From: Calliphora vicina
Lineage: Eukaryota > Arthropoda > Insecta > Diptera > Calliphoridae
Direction of reading: 5' to 3'
NCBI RefSeq assembly: GCF_958450345.1
Contig: NC_088782.1
Location: 94,809,358-94,873,357 of the forward strand
Length of the DNA: 64,000 bases
Both the position numbers and the translations under genes were made by a program. The notes beneath the pieces were generated by a model. That model worked only from the letters and a program-made list of their open reading frames with translations, made no database searches and was not told where the DNA came from. Below, piece after piece: positions 21,468-33,109 of this stretch. How positions within the stretch are numbered: position 1 is the stretch's first letter; each line of letters begins with the position of its first letter.

Positions 21468-21816
21468 ATATTTGACAGAGTGTCTACAAAAATTGATTTT
21501 ACCTTTCATAAAACAGCACAGAGTGCCTTCATATTTTTGGTCCGATTTGGAATCATGTCACTGTGGAAAAGGCCGTTGAGTGGTATTCAAACAATAATGT
21601 CAATTTTGTACCACGGGAGGCAAATTCACCCAACTGTTCAGAACTGAGGAAAAGTATTGAGCTCTTGTGAAAAAATAATTAAAGTAATTAAAGAATACAG
21701 GAAAGGTATCTCAGGGCATGTCAGATTTTAAGTCCAAAAAGGTAACGGAAGTATCTATAAAATCTTTAATTGGAGGATTTCCGGAAAAAGTGGATAAATT
21801 TATAAATACCGTGTAA

Positions 21817-22136
21817 TATACCAATATATTAATGTTTAATGAATTTGTACCCTATTTGAATAAATTTGCGTATTTTTGAGAATTTTTATATTGAACAGTT
21901 TAAGTTTTATTCAACTTAATACAAATATAAGTTTTTTTTTGGCTCAATTATGAATGTTCAAGTCAATTTCTGAGGGGATCTTTTATATACTTAGTACTTA
22001 TAAATAATTTGTGCTAAATATTATCAGGATTGCCGCATAATCAACATATTAAAAAGTTTTTTGGGACTTTTATGATTGCTTATTTTTTAATTTTTTGTGC
22101 ATATTTAAACTTGCACTGATAATTACATATATAGAT
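21817..22136. other. 3' flank of the transposase remnant, no gene
   Basis: AT-rich. GAACTAAGTTGTGC-like and ATTGCCGCATAATCAACATATTA pieces resemble the repeat at 58850-59000. Confidence 0.4.
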
Positions 22137-23122
22137 TAGAGTGACAGCCGATTTTTATTTTTAGATTTCAAAGAGTGCCGGGTGGAATATTGTGACACTA
22201 GGCCTAAACGTTAAGTGCGCATCGAGGTCAAAGTTCAGATATATGCTAAATTTTACTATTTATATGGAATAAATAGGTGAAACTCGTTAATTTTATGCAT
22301 TGTTTTCTAGAAATATGTAGATTTATTTATATTAATGAATATTACATTAAAAAATTTTTTTGGAAATTGACCCTGTATCTCCTTTGGGTCAAAATGACCC
22401 AAAAACTGTATTATCGCCAAAATTCAAGAAAAATGCAAATTTTTCAGTTTTTGTAAAAATTTTGCTACTAAATAAATACTTTTGCAATTGAATGCAAAAG
22501 AATCGAAATGTGTACGTAATTATCGTTGTAATGAGATATAAATGACAAAATTTGGTTAAAACATGGTAAAGTTATTACAAATTCGCCAGACCATTAACGT
22601 GTCTCAGGCCACTTGAACAAGAAATTTAGGAAAAAAATTAACATATTTCGAGAAAAATTAAAATGAAAGCTAATTTTTATTTAAAATATATCCGTATTCA
22701 CATGTGTATGAGTTTTTGTCTTCGTCGGATACCGTTAACCTATTCGCAGGTACGGCCAAAAAAAATTATTTTTTTTAACGGCTGTTTCGAATCTCCATTT
22801 TTAAATTTTTAAAAATTTTGTTAAACAAATTTCAGAACTTTTCAATCATCACATTGGGATTTATTGAGATCGTAATAGGGAATAAAAATATGAAAAAATT
22901 ATGTCAATACCTCTTACAGTTTTTCCGTACCTGCGATTTAACTTTTGCGATTTTCCAGAAAAACTTTTTTTTGTCCATATTTTGACGAATGATCAAAATT
23001 TCCTTACTGTTATACATTTTAAGTAAAATCTATTGATAATATTATAGCCCTGGTAATTTTAAAGTATTTATTTAGTAGCAAAATTTTTACAAAAACTGAA
23101 AAATTTGCTGATTGTCACTCTA
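22137..23122. mobile_element. Inverted-repeat element with TAGAGTGACA ends (986 bp)
   Basis: The ends are TAGAGTGACAGCCGA and its near inverse ending ATTGTCACTCTA. The 8-bp flanks (ATATAGAT, TATAAAGA) do not match cleanly; a TA flank is also possible, so superfamily is open. It contains a 9-bp-stem hairpin TTTGGGTCA-AAA-TGACCCAAA (about 22384-22404) and a core (CATTAACGTGTCTCAGGCCA) shared with 37215-38417, 45632-46440 and 63700-64000. Confidence 0.7.
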
Positions 23123-23323
23123 TATAAAGAAAATCAATCACAATACAACAGAGGCGCTGAAAATATTAATATACAATTGTGACAGATAAAGATCTATAAT
23201 TATAATTAAACTTGCAAACTTTGAATGAATTTGAAAAAATAAACACTCATATCCATCCATCCATTCATACATACTGTATGTGCTCATTAGATTGACTCGA
23301 TCTACATACAAAAAAAGTCAGTT

Positions 23324-24237
23324 CCCAGCAGTTCTAGGTGGCAGTCCCGAACTAGTGATTTTACCCTAGTTGTTTTAACACGTGCATTTTCTTTTTGATT
23401 ACAATGAGACTGTCTGATACATACTGGTTACATATCGTTACTTTACTAGCTATCTAACTGATTACTTGATCAGCTACATAATTAGTTATATTAAAATGTA
23501 CGGATGCTCATTGATAGTCATCTAAAAACACATATCATAGACGGTCCAATAAACGATTGCTTGTAAGCAAATCTTCCTTCGACAACTCTTCAATAGATTG
23601 CTTCTGGTGGGTTTATTTTACCTTTTATTTTGTTGTAGCACACTAACTCACTCACTGTCGTACAGGTCAGTCGTTTTGGTATTGTTCTATACATACACTT
23701 ACATCCCAGCAGTTCTAGGAGACAGTCCCGAACTAGTGATTTAGGGTGGGAACTTGATCAGCTATATAACTAGTTATTTTAACATGTATGGATTAGTTAT
23801 AGCTAATAGTAACCTTAAAAGGCATGTCATAGACAGTCCGATAACCGATTGCTTATAAGCAAATCATCCTCTGGCAACTCTATAATAGATTACTTCTAGT
23901 TGGTAAAATAACTACTACTAATAACTACTCTAAAGTGACTATTGACTTCACACTATATTACATGGGATATCAGTATACTTAAGCAAAAATTTTGAATTAC
24001 TCACAAAACGTTTAAAGTGACTACACTCCAGATTAATTAGATACACTTAAGTGTCAATTGTCTTCACGCTAGTTTACCTGGGATGTATAAAGTAACCAAT
24101 TGTCTTCACTCTGCCCTTCAAAGAGTACATACGTGTCAAATGACCCAAATATATAAATTGGAGCCAGCCAAGTGATAGGACATTAGCGACAATTACTGTC
24201 TATAAGGGATACATTGACTACTTGCTTAACTGCTGGG
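23324..24237. mobile_element. Element with CCCAGCAGTT ends and duplicated left half
   Basis: The left end is CCCAGCAGTTCTAGG and the inverse right end AACTGCTGGG (24228-24237). A second left end starts at 23706. The following 300 bases (CTTGATCAGCTA, ATAGACGGTCC, GATTGCTTGTAAGCAAATC) recur in degenerate form, so about 380 bp is duplicated head to tail. No clean target duplication was found. Confidence 0.65.
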
Positions 24238-24265
24238 TCACAATAAATTATGTTTGGTTAATTTC

Positions 24266-24959
24266 TATACCCTTCACCTTCGTGAGAAGGGTATATATAA
24301 GTTTGTCATTCCGTTTGTAATTTCTACATTTTTCATTTCCGACCCTATAAAGTATATACATATATTCTGAATCCTTATAGATAGCGGAGCCGATTAAGCC
24401 GTGTCCGCCTGTCTGTCTGTCCGTCTGTCTGTTGAAATCAATTTTCTGAAGACCCCAGATATCTTCGGGATCCAAATCTTCAATAATTCTGTTAAAATCA
24501 GCAAAATCGGTCCACAAATGGCTGAGATATGAGGAAAAAACCAGGACAACCTCGAATTTTTACCTATACCTGGATTACTAAGTCATTAATATAGACAATA
24601 TGGATATCTAATGATAGATATTTCAAAGACCTTTGCAACGACGTATATAAGACCATAGTAAGTAAGTTGAACCTACAATGGGTCAAAATCGGAAAAATAT
24701 TTTTTAAACTGATTTTTTTTTCACCAAAAGTTTGTTTTCGCTAAATATTAAAAAGAATTTAAAAAACAAAAAAAAAATTTAAATTTAAAAAAAAACAATT
24801 TTCAAAAAAACAATTCGAAATTTTTTTTTCCAAAAAATGAAAAAACTGCAAAAAAAAAATTTTGTTTACCTAAAAATATTTAAAATTTTTATTTTGAAGT
24901 ATAATTTGGTGAAGGGTATATAAGATTCGGCACGGCCGAATATAGCTCTCTTACTTGTT
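24266..24959 (+). repeat. Helitron-like repeat, family A
   Basis: Nearly complete copy: TATACCCTTCACCTTCGTGA start, a short degenerate (GTCT)n block at 24407-24432, conserved middle, and an intact 3' hairpin ATTCGGC-ACG-GCCGAAT followed by TCTTACTTGTT. The best-preserved copy in the window. Confidence 0.68.
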
Positions 24960-26640
24960 ATGTTTAGAAACATTTTATTTTGGAAATAATTAGTAAGCAA
25001 TTCAATACGGAAAAACAGTCAGAGCTGAGGAGTTTCCGTACTGAATTTCGTAGTTCATTTGAACTCCAAGCTCGGTTCTAAAAAATTTAAACAAATTATT
25101 TTTCTATCTGAATGTTAAACAATTATACAATTTGGTGGTACTTAAAAATATCTACAAAAAATAAGCAAACATTTGACTTTTAGTCCTATCGGAAATATTT
25201 TTTTAAAAAGTATTAACTGATATTTGTGATAAAATTTTATACAAAATGTAAAACGCATCTAAATTGGGAATATTTAAAATAGGCAGGTTAGCCAGAGCAA
25301 CTTTATTTTGTGAGCCAGTCTAATGTACACACATACCATACATACAGATGAACATATTTATGTAACAAAATCTGTAAACGTTGTTTGTCTAGGGCAGTTA
25401 CATTATGTTGTTTTTTTATAACTTAAAGTATTTTTAAATTAATAATAAAATTTCTTAAAATAGATTCGTAATTAATTCAAATTTAAAATCTGTCTGGCGT
25501 ACGTAGAATATTGATTAGAAATAATATCAGACTTACATAGAAAAAATAACAATAATAGCGAATATTTAAAAAACAAATATTTGGTTAATATCGACTTACA
25601 TGCTACCTACTATTTAAGATCATAATTTAATTAAATTTCAATATTGGAAAATTGTGACTGTTTAAAATTTGTTAAGTGGCAATATATTTTAAACCCCCAA
25701 TGGTTTCCTTCCAATAAATACAAAATAATAAGTAAAATCTTCCTGTGATACGTTACATTTAGTTGGTTAATTCGTTCGTTCTAGTTTATCTATATGGATA
25801 CATTGCACTTCATGGGCAATTGAGAATCTCCAAGATTTTAAATTTCCACATAATACTTTTTTAAGGTCTGAGGAAGAATTTTAACATTTCTCTTCAGGGC
25901 CAAATGGAGTGAATAAATATCGTAATTATAACAAAATGTATTAAATTTCATGCTCGATTTCGAATGCCATAATCTCAAATAAGAATCTTATGATCGAATT
26001 TACTCGATATCGAATGCAGTAATTCGGCCCCTGATTGGTAACAAAAATTGAAATTCTAAAATTCGTATTGTTGAAAAGTATAACTTTTTTTAAAGGCTTG
26101 ATTGGTCAAGAAAGGTTCTTTGTCTCATAATCAGCTAATGTGTGTAAGTCGTCAGTCAATATAGTAGCTACTCATAAGAACCTAAATAAAATAAATTTTC
26201 TAATCAATTCATAAGTCATATAAAGTAGGGTACATGAAAAAGTAATAAAAACAAAAAAAGAAAATAGCATGCAAAATGCGACGCAAAACAATTTAATCGT
26301 TCCAAAAGGTGTGTCTAACAAAAATTAAGTTTTAAGCCCCTCTGGTGTAGAAAAAAAACAAAACATTATTTACAAAATAACTCGTTAAAAAGGCAACAAA
26401 ATCAAAATAACAGGAATGGAAAATTTAGATTTGTAAATACACGCTGAAATCAAATGTTTCAAATTTATGCATACTAAAATGCTAACAAATTTCTAAGGTA
26501 AAACAATTAGTAAATATATTACTTTAATAGGATATAATGGAATACGTTTGATTAGCAGCTGCCTGAAGCATAGATCGCTTGGGTCCATACCTATTTCTCG
26601 TTGTTTTACATTCCTTATCCTACTATTTTATTCGTATTTT
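24960..26640. other. No recognised gene
   Basis: AT-rich. Near 26560, CAGCTGCCTGAAGCATAGATCGCTTGGGTCC resembles 41905-41940 and, more weakly, 39590-39625. It may mark an old LINE tail. Confidence 0.4.
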
Positions 26641-27529
26641 TATTTGTTGTATCTTCACAAAATAATGTGAGCTATCAATAACTTGTTCAAATCTTAAATC
26701 TAAATATTAATTTTTATTTACGTCCCACCACAGTTTGACGAAAAATTATGTTTAATTTATAGATAATATCATCAGCGCAGGTCTGTTGGATTCCTTCTAC
26801 TTAGTCGGATGTAGCCATTGCTTCTCATTAATGTTCGCTTGTTTTTTTATTTAATATTTCACCAGGAAAACATCTAGGTCCTTATGAATGTTAATATTTC
26901 TCACATACCAGGGTGCTGCTATTATCATTCTTAATATTTTATTTTGGAATCTTTGAATTTTTTCAATATTAGAAGCAGAGGCCGTGCCCATATTGAATTC
27001 CATAGCACCATATGGGTTTTTATTGAGCTGTACAGCAAAAGTTTGCAATCTAAACTCAATCTCTAGTTTTTACCAATTAGCCAGTAAATTTGTAGTAATT
27101 TTAACTTCATTTGAGTCAATTTCGTTTCTACATATATGCTTTTTCCAGGTAAGACGTCGGTCTAGATGCCGACCTAAATATTTAACTTCAGTTTGTGGAG
27201 GGCTCGATTCTCTACGCAATGTGAAAGTAAGATGTATACATTTTTGCTCGTTTTCTTTTATTCTCGATTGTTTTAACCACCTTTCTATGTCAAGTATATG
27301 GTCTTGTAAAAGTACAGATACTTCTTGGGGGTTTTCATGAATGGATAGAATAGCTGTGTCATCCGAAAATGTTGATATGTGGGTTCGACTGTTAGTTGAC
27401 ATATCACAACTACATAGCAAATATAGGAAGGGACCCAGTATATTTCCTTGGCTGTGGTGAACTTATGAAGTCTCCCTCTTTAAGAACAAACTTTCGATGA
27501 CTTAAATAACTTTCTAGAAGCTTATGTGT
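26640..27529 (-). pseudogene. Jockey-type LINE ORF2 pseudogene, 3' part
   Basis: Minus-strand reverse-transcriptase remnants. Reading from 27529 down: SYLSHRKFVLKEGDF, QGNILGPFLYLLC (matching the RT motif QG.ilGP), FSDDTAI near 27365 (family form FADDT, first Asp kept), KYLGRHLDRRLTWKKHI, then GTASASNIEKIQRFQNKILR around 26950. Several frameshifts are present. The 3' UTR lies below about 26750. The upstream half of the same LINE resumes at 29200, on the far side of a hAT insertion. Confidence 0.88.
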
Positions 27530-27768
27530 GTTTACTGTAGTGTTGCCAATTGTCCCGATTTTCGCGGGATCGTCCCGCTTTTAGTCATTTATTTATAAAA
27601 AATTTAACAAAACATGTAAGTGGAACTGATATGTATGTATATCCCGTGTGTAAATATTTATTCAGAAAACAGTTCGTATACTTAACCAGTTATTTTTCAA
27701 TCTATTAAAATCTAGAACAGAATTTCTACATACATACATATGTATGTTTGTAATTTTTTCAATTTATA

Positions 27769-27867
27769 GAAGTAAAGCAAAACTTCCCATACACAAAGGT
27801 TTTTTGCTTTGAAATGTGGAATTTTGTGCCAACATAGCGTCATATGAGAGAAGTTTTGCTTTACTTC
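27769..27867. repeat. 18-bp perfect inverted repeat at the mariner start
   Basis: GAAGTAAAGCAAAACTTC near 27769 is the exact inverse of GAAGTTTTGCTTTACTTC near 27849. The right arm overlaps the first codons of the mariner transposase remnant. Confidence 0.85.
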
Positions 27868-28820
27868 TTTAATTTGAAAAAAGTTCCGCTAAAGCACACC
27901 GATTGCTCAATACAGGAGAATATGTTCCATCGGTTTCAACGTTGCGAAGTGGAGATTTTGACACGGAAGACAAAGATCGCCCAGTCTAGCGAAAAAAGTT
28001 TGAAACCAAAGAAATGGATTCAGTACTCCATGAAAATTATTGTCAAACTCAACAAGAGCTTGCAAAATCATTGGGACCTACTCAATCAGCAATTTCAAAA
28101 CGTTTGCAGGCAGCAGGATTCATCCAAAAGCAGGGAAATTGGGTACCATACGAATTGAAGCTAAGAGACCTTGTAAGACGATATTTTGTGTCTGAATTGC
28201 TGATTCAACGCTATAAAAAAAAATATTTTTGCACCGAATCATTACTTGCGATAAAAAATGGATCCATTGAGATAACCCGAAGTGTAAGGGATCGTATGTG
28301 ACGCCCGGCCAATCATCCGAATCGACACCAAAGCCAAATATCCATGGCGATAAGGTAATGCTCTTTATTTGGTGGTACCAAAAGGATTCTATCTATTATG
28401 AACTGCTGAAATCTGACCAGACCACCACAGAGAACCTGTACTGAACACAACTGATTCGTTTGAAGCGAATATTGGTCGAAAAACTCCCAGAATATGCGGA
28501 CAAACATGAAGCTGTTATATTCCATTATGACAACACTCGGGCACATGTTGCAGTACCTGTTAAAAACAACTTAAAATAAAGTGGTTGGGAAGCTTTGCCT
28601 CACCCGCTTTATAGTCCAGACCTTGCCCCGTCAGACTACTATTTGTTTCGATCGAAGCAGAACGCTCTCTCTGGATAACGTTCACTTTAGAAGAGAGTAT
28701 CCGATATTGGCTTGATTCGTTCTTGCCTCAAAAGATGAGTAGTTCTTTTGCCTCGGAATCCATATGTTGTCAGAAAGATTGGTAAATGTCATAGCTAACA
28801 ATGGTCAATTCTTTGAATAA
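27844..28820 (+). pseudogene. Mariner transposase pseudogene (DD34D type)
   Basis: A Mos1-like transposase with frameshifts and stops. In order: LLYFFNLKKVP start; HRFQRCEVEI (family: RFKSGDF); CQTQQELAKSLGPTQSAISK then KQGNWVPYEL in the helix-turn-helix zone; the first catalytic Asp in CDKKWIH (family GDEKWI); NIHGDKVMLFIWWYQ; the second Asp in FHYDNTRAHVA; the third in YSPDLAPSDYYLF; and the terminal NGQFFE before TAA 28818-28820. All three acidic residues survive, but at least three stops and a frameshift prevent activity. Terminal repeats were not identified. Confidence 0.92.
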
Positions 28821-29199
28821 ATTTATATTGTTCAAATGTTTCAAAATAAAAGCTAAAAATTTTAAAAAATCCCGCATTTTTTTTGCCATACACCCAATAT
28901 TTTCTAATATATTTTTTTATTTTTTGTATGGAAAATTTCCAAATCTAGTTAAAGTAGCAAACAAAAAACAAAACATGTTACGTTTTTTTATACCGGACGA
29001 AATTTTATTTAACTCTATTATAAGATTTGGACATTTATTGCATAAATTTACAATTTGGGGAAAAATCCGTATTAAGATAGTTGAGGTATAATTTATTATA
29101 TTTTGTCCCGCGTAAGTTTTGAAAATCCCGCCATATTTCACCTATTTCTAAAATTGTCCCGCTTTTTGCAAAAATAAAACTGGCAACCCTAGTTTACTG

Positions 29200-30060
29200 G
29201 TAAATATTGTTTTGTTTTCGAAGGCTTGCTAAATGTCGGTGAAGAGCACAGAACAATATTTTTTTCTTCAAATGTCTTAAGGTAGGGTCACACATGACAA
29301 ATATTTGACGAAAAAGACGTAACCACTAAATAAAATACATTTGAATTCTTTTATTTATTTCAAAAACTTATTTTACTTTGGATGATTCAAAACAAGCAAT
29401 TTAGTTTTATTTTATTTGATGCTGTTTGATCTTACAAAACACTTGTAAGAGTAAACACGTCAAACATATTTGTGCTAAAAAAAGTGGTTACGCTTTTTTG
29501 AGCAAATATTTGCCATGTGTGACCCTACCTTTAGATATGATATCTACCAGCCTGTGAGTTTGTTCTATGGTGTTATGTTTTTCTTGAAATCCGAATTGAT
29601 AAGTTGGAATATAATCAAAATGATTCACTTTAACTTGTGCATTAAGAGGTTTTAGAATAGCTTTGATATATTTGACAATAGGCTAATGGGTCTATATGAT
29701 TCTACTTTAGTGTGATCTTTTCCCGTCTTAGAAACCTTCCATTCTGGTGGATAATATTCAAGGCGTAATATATCATTAAAAATAGATAGGATTATTCTTA
29801 ATGAAATTTGGTGTAGCTCGAGGAGCATGTTGTTACTGATTTTGTCAATACCAGGTGGTTTTTTCTTGTTAATCTCTGAAATCTCAAAACGAAGTGGTTC
29901 AGCTGCAGTAATATGGGGTAAAGTAGGTGGTAACTCTATTATATCGTTTGACTCGTTTGGGGAAAATACATTCATTAGATGACTAACAAACATGTTTCCT
30001 TTTTCAGTATCGTCTTTTTAATTTTTTTAAGCTCGCCATAGAGAGTAATTTGAGTACTGG
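29200..30060 (-). pseudogene. Jockey-type LINE ORF2 pseudogene, 5' part
   Basis: The upstream half of the LINE at 26640-27529. Reading down from about 29990: EPLRFEISEINKKKPPGIDK, LRLEYYPPEWKVSKTGKD, VESYRPISLLSNISKLF (RT domain), then YQFGFQEKHNTIEQTHRL and, beyond a MITE insertion at 29280-29530, LFTDI-stop-QAFEN. The hAT insertion joins it to the 3' half. Stops and frameshifts show it is inactive. Confidence 0.88.
29280..29530. mobile_element. Harbinger-type MITE, copy 1 (251 bp)
   Basis: The ends are AGGTAGGGTCACACATG and CATGTGTGACCCTACCT. The target duplication is TTA (29277-29279 and 29531-29533). It is inserted in the LINE. A left-truncated relative lies at 42103-42324. Confidence 0.88.
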
Positions 30061-30339
30061 GTGGCATCTAAGTTCTCCAGATATTTATTAATTGAGTCAG
30101 TTTTGCGTTTGTGAAGAAGCGTTTACGATATTTTCAGAAAAGTGAAATCTTTGCTTTAAAGGGTATTTTTTAGCAGAATGATTTAATTGGACCGCACAAG
30201 AAGGAATTTGTTTGCCAATTATTATTTTCTATGTTTCTGTCGATACAACGACAAATTTAATTAAAGCTACTTTTCAAATAACATTTTTTCAACATATTGG
30301 GGAGCAGAAGGTTGCTGATGAATGAAGCCTGTAATTAAA
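30061..30339. other. Probable further LINE-derived sequence, unresolved
   Basis: It continues upstream of the LINE ORF2 remnant. No confident motif was read. Confidence 0.35.
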
Positions 30340-31080
30340 AATGCATAAATGGGGCATTTCATTGCAAATGAACCAAATTTTGAAATCGATGTCTTCCGAT
30401 CGGGATGATATTTGCACCAAAGTTAGTTCTATTGGATAGTAATTCAGACACAATTTTCAACAAGATCGATAGAGAACTCTCTGAGTTAGAGGGGTCAAAA
30501 TTTGACATTTTGGCCAAGCAGGTGTTTTTTCTTATCAATGTAACTTATTACCTATTTTTCTTATCAAAATGTGTCCCAAATAGTTTAGATCTTAGCTCTT
30601 TCTTCAATCTTTCGAAAAATAAAAATTTTACATTTTTTTTTTCGGAATTCAAAAACTTGTTTGCCTTTTTTTTCAATATGGGCCTTTTTTTCAAAAGAAA
30701 GTTTAGTGGGATGCGAATTGGTTATCTATCAAAATAAATGCTTTGTAACTCAAAACATACAATTTTAGACTTTTTTTTGCAAAATCAAAAACTTTGTCGA
30801 CTTTTTTTATTTTTTTTTGCTAAAAAGAAAGCTTAGGGGTTTCCTTGAAGACCTTATTGGTCGCTTAGTGGGATGCGAGTGGGACATCTATCAAAATAAA
30901 TATTTTGTAACTCTATACCTACAATTTTTGACTTTTTTTTGGCAAAATCTAACTTTTTTCAAAATGGGCTTTATTTTTCTTTTTCTTTTTCCTTTTTTTT
31001 TTATTCAAAATAAATCTTAGATCCCTTCCTTTAAGAGGTTTTTGGTCGCTTAGTGGGATGAGAGTGGATTTCAAAAGTTG
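30340..31080 (-). repeat. Interspersed repeat with internal tandem monomers, copy 2
   Basis: Related in inverse orientation to 11985-12640. Blocks of GGTCGCTTAGTGGGATG..TATCAAAATAAAT..TTGTAACTC..GACTTTTTTT recur about three times between 30690 and 31075 at 150-190 bp spacing. The short frames here are artefacts. Confidence 0.6.
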
Positions 31081-32087
31081 CTTCACTTGGCATGAAATCA
31101 AACCAAACAATAAAGGTACCACAAAAATAATTATTAGAGCAACAACTACTTATTTTTGGACAGCCTCAAAACCAATGAAATTGTGTTCCAAGGCTCAAAC
31201 TTTCCAATAAAGCCAGAAATTTTAAGAAATAATCACTACTTTTTTGTATAACCTATACAAATTTGAAATTTTAAATGGCCCACCCTTTTCTCTCTAATCA
31301 GAAAAAGTTCTTAAAACACAAAAGAACCAAATTTTAACATCCCTGGAACAACAACGCCAATAATAAGATCAACAACAATATGAGCTGGAAACCACAACAA
31401 AAGTGTATAAGAAGCTGTCACAGATGGTTTTCAGTCTCATAAATTATACGCGATCATGTAGAAGAAAATTTAAAATAAACAAACGAGGTGAAAGAAGAAA
31501 ACAAAAATAATGTGTTTGTCCATCGTTATTATTATTGTTGTTATTTTGCTGTTGCCATTCTTGTTGTTATTTTTAATTTTTAGTTTTTTTTTTCAACCTA
31601 AACTTTGCTTTTATCCCTTCTTCTGTTGTTGTCTTAAAGAACTTGTTCCAGATTTTTGAAATAATGCAATCTTTAAGGGTATTTTTATCAACATATGCAT
31701 GGTTTAAATTGAGCATTCAGGTGGACCAACATGTATTAAAAACTGTTTGGTTTCACATAAAACAAATATTTGTTCTATACTTTCAATTAATTACTCCACT
31801 CCTTTTAACCGAATATTGCTGACGGTATATTTTGAACCTAACTGCACTGGAATCTATCAGAGAGATTCAGCAGTCCATCGATCTGAATGATTAGAGCAAG
31901 TGATTGCTCTATTGTATCGATCGTCTTACCCTTCGGTAAATCTGAGCCAAGTAGACTCCAGCTCGTGGTGTAGAACAACCAATAATCTATAGTACATATT
32001 TTATACGCTCAACATGAAGCCGTTTCTAAACAACTATTAAACTTTGGAAGTTGGTGCTATGTGAGTTTTATTAGGAAACTAGCTAAA
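31081..32087. other. No recognised gene
   Basis: AT-rich with (ATT/GTT)-type simple sequence near 31525-31575. No feature is supported. Confidence 0.4.
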
Positions 32088-33075
32088 ACCCGATGTGCTT
32101 CGGTACCCGTACCGTAAAGAATTACAATATATTTAGTCTATCTAAAATTAGTTTCTGTTCATGTGAAAAACATGGATTTTCTAGATTTAGTCCGCAAACT
32201 TGCAAAGACTGACGTTGAGCTTTATCAATTATCATTGCAAATACTAAACAAATAGGAATCTGCAATCGAATAAAATCAAATGGCATTTCCGAAGTTATAA
32301 TTCCCAGTTATAAAGGTCGCTCCGATTAGTTGCCTTACTGTAAGTCGAGTGCCATTACAAATACGCAAACAATCATACAAATAAACAAACACACATTGAC
32401 TTTTATATATATATAAGGGTTTCACATGTATACATACAAATTTTAACATTGTCCCTATATATGATTTTTCATCACATCTATGGGAGGTGCCACGCCCACT
32501 ATTGCTATTTTGCCCATTTTTGGCCTAAATAAGTAGTTCATACAAAATTTGAACGCTTTACATACTACAATTATACAGATAGATATGAATTTTAGTATTT
32601 ATTGTTTGGGAGTTGCCACGCCTACTATTTTAGTCCGCCCATTCTTGTCCTAAATATTAAAATTGATGGTAGAATATCCGTACAAAATGTATGGATTCTA
32701 TCTCTTATTGTATCCCATCTATTACATTTTTTAAATAATCATCATATGGGAGGTGCCACGCCCTCTGTGGCTACTACTCCCATTTTTGCCGCAAATATTT
32801 AAACAAACAGTGGAATTGCTCATGCAAAATTTGAGGACTATAGCTATTATAGTTTCCTAAATATTTGATTTTTAAAATTAACTTTGTATGGGAGGTACCA
32901 CGCCCACTTAAAATTTTAAAACAAAAAGTAGCCTATAGCTCCTTCCAGACATACATAAATATAAAAAAATTTCAAGCAAATCGGTTCAGCCGTTTAGCCG
33001 TCTATAGATCCCAAACTAATAATAATAAACATACATACATACAGACACACGTTCACTTTTATATATATACTAGAT
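32088..33075 (+). repeat. Interspersed repeat with CCACGCCCAC tandem units
   Basis: It begins CTAGCTAAAACCCGATGTGC and ends ACTTTTATATATATACTAG. A first sub-copy seems to end near 32425 (TTGACTTTTATATATATAT). The second holds four units of about 130-140 bp around GGGAGGTGCCACGCCCACT (near 32480, 32610, 32750, 32888), then AAGCAAATCGGTTCAGCCGT. Such sequences are common in fly intergenic DNA. No protein was recognised and the class is not assigned. Confidence 0.65.
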
Positions 33076-33109
33076 AGCATCTAATTTCCAATTCGATAAT
33101 AGCAAATAC

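Larger units (their letters stand above)
19691..21816 (+). pseudogene. Tc1/mariner-superfamily transposase pseudogene, twice interrupted
   Basis: A decayed DDE/D transposase in three parts. Part 1 (19691-20068) has a basic N-terminus and a helix-turn-helix zone (NASIRKAACNVKCSDYIVSR, then GLKPYNV). Part 2 (20598-20811) carries the first catalytic Asp in LMDDETYVLVDF, followed by FPKKCLVLQAI. Part 3 (21477-21816) has TECLQKLILPFIKQHRVPSY, the second Asp in FWSDLESCHC, then NNNVNFVPREANSPNCSEL, where intact relatives read PPNCPELRPIE, ending at TAA 21814-21816. The first break is a Helitron-like repeat and the second a LINE with a target duplication. There are several frameshifts and stops. Terminal inverted repeats were not found. 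Confidence 0.85.
27538..29191. mobile_element. hAT element inserted in the LINE (1654 bp), with CCCG motifs
   Basis: The ends are TAGTGTTGCCAATTG and (inverse) TAGGGTTGCCAGTTT. The perfect 8-bp duplication is GTTTACTG (27530-27537 and 29192-29199). Subterminal GTCCCG/CGGGAC motifs occur at 27558-27580 and 29105-29162. Its interior was later invaded by a mariner. Confidence 0.93.
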
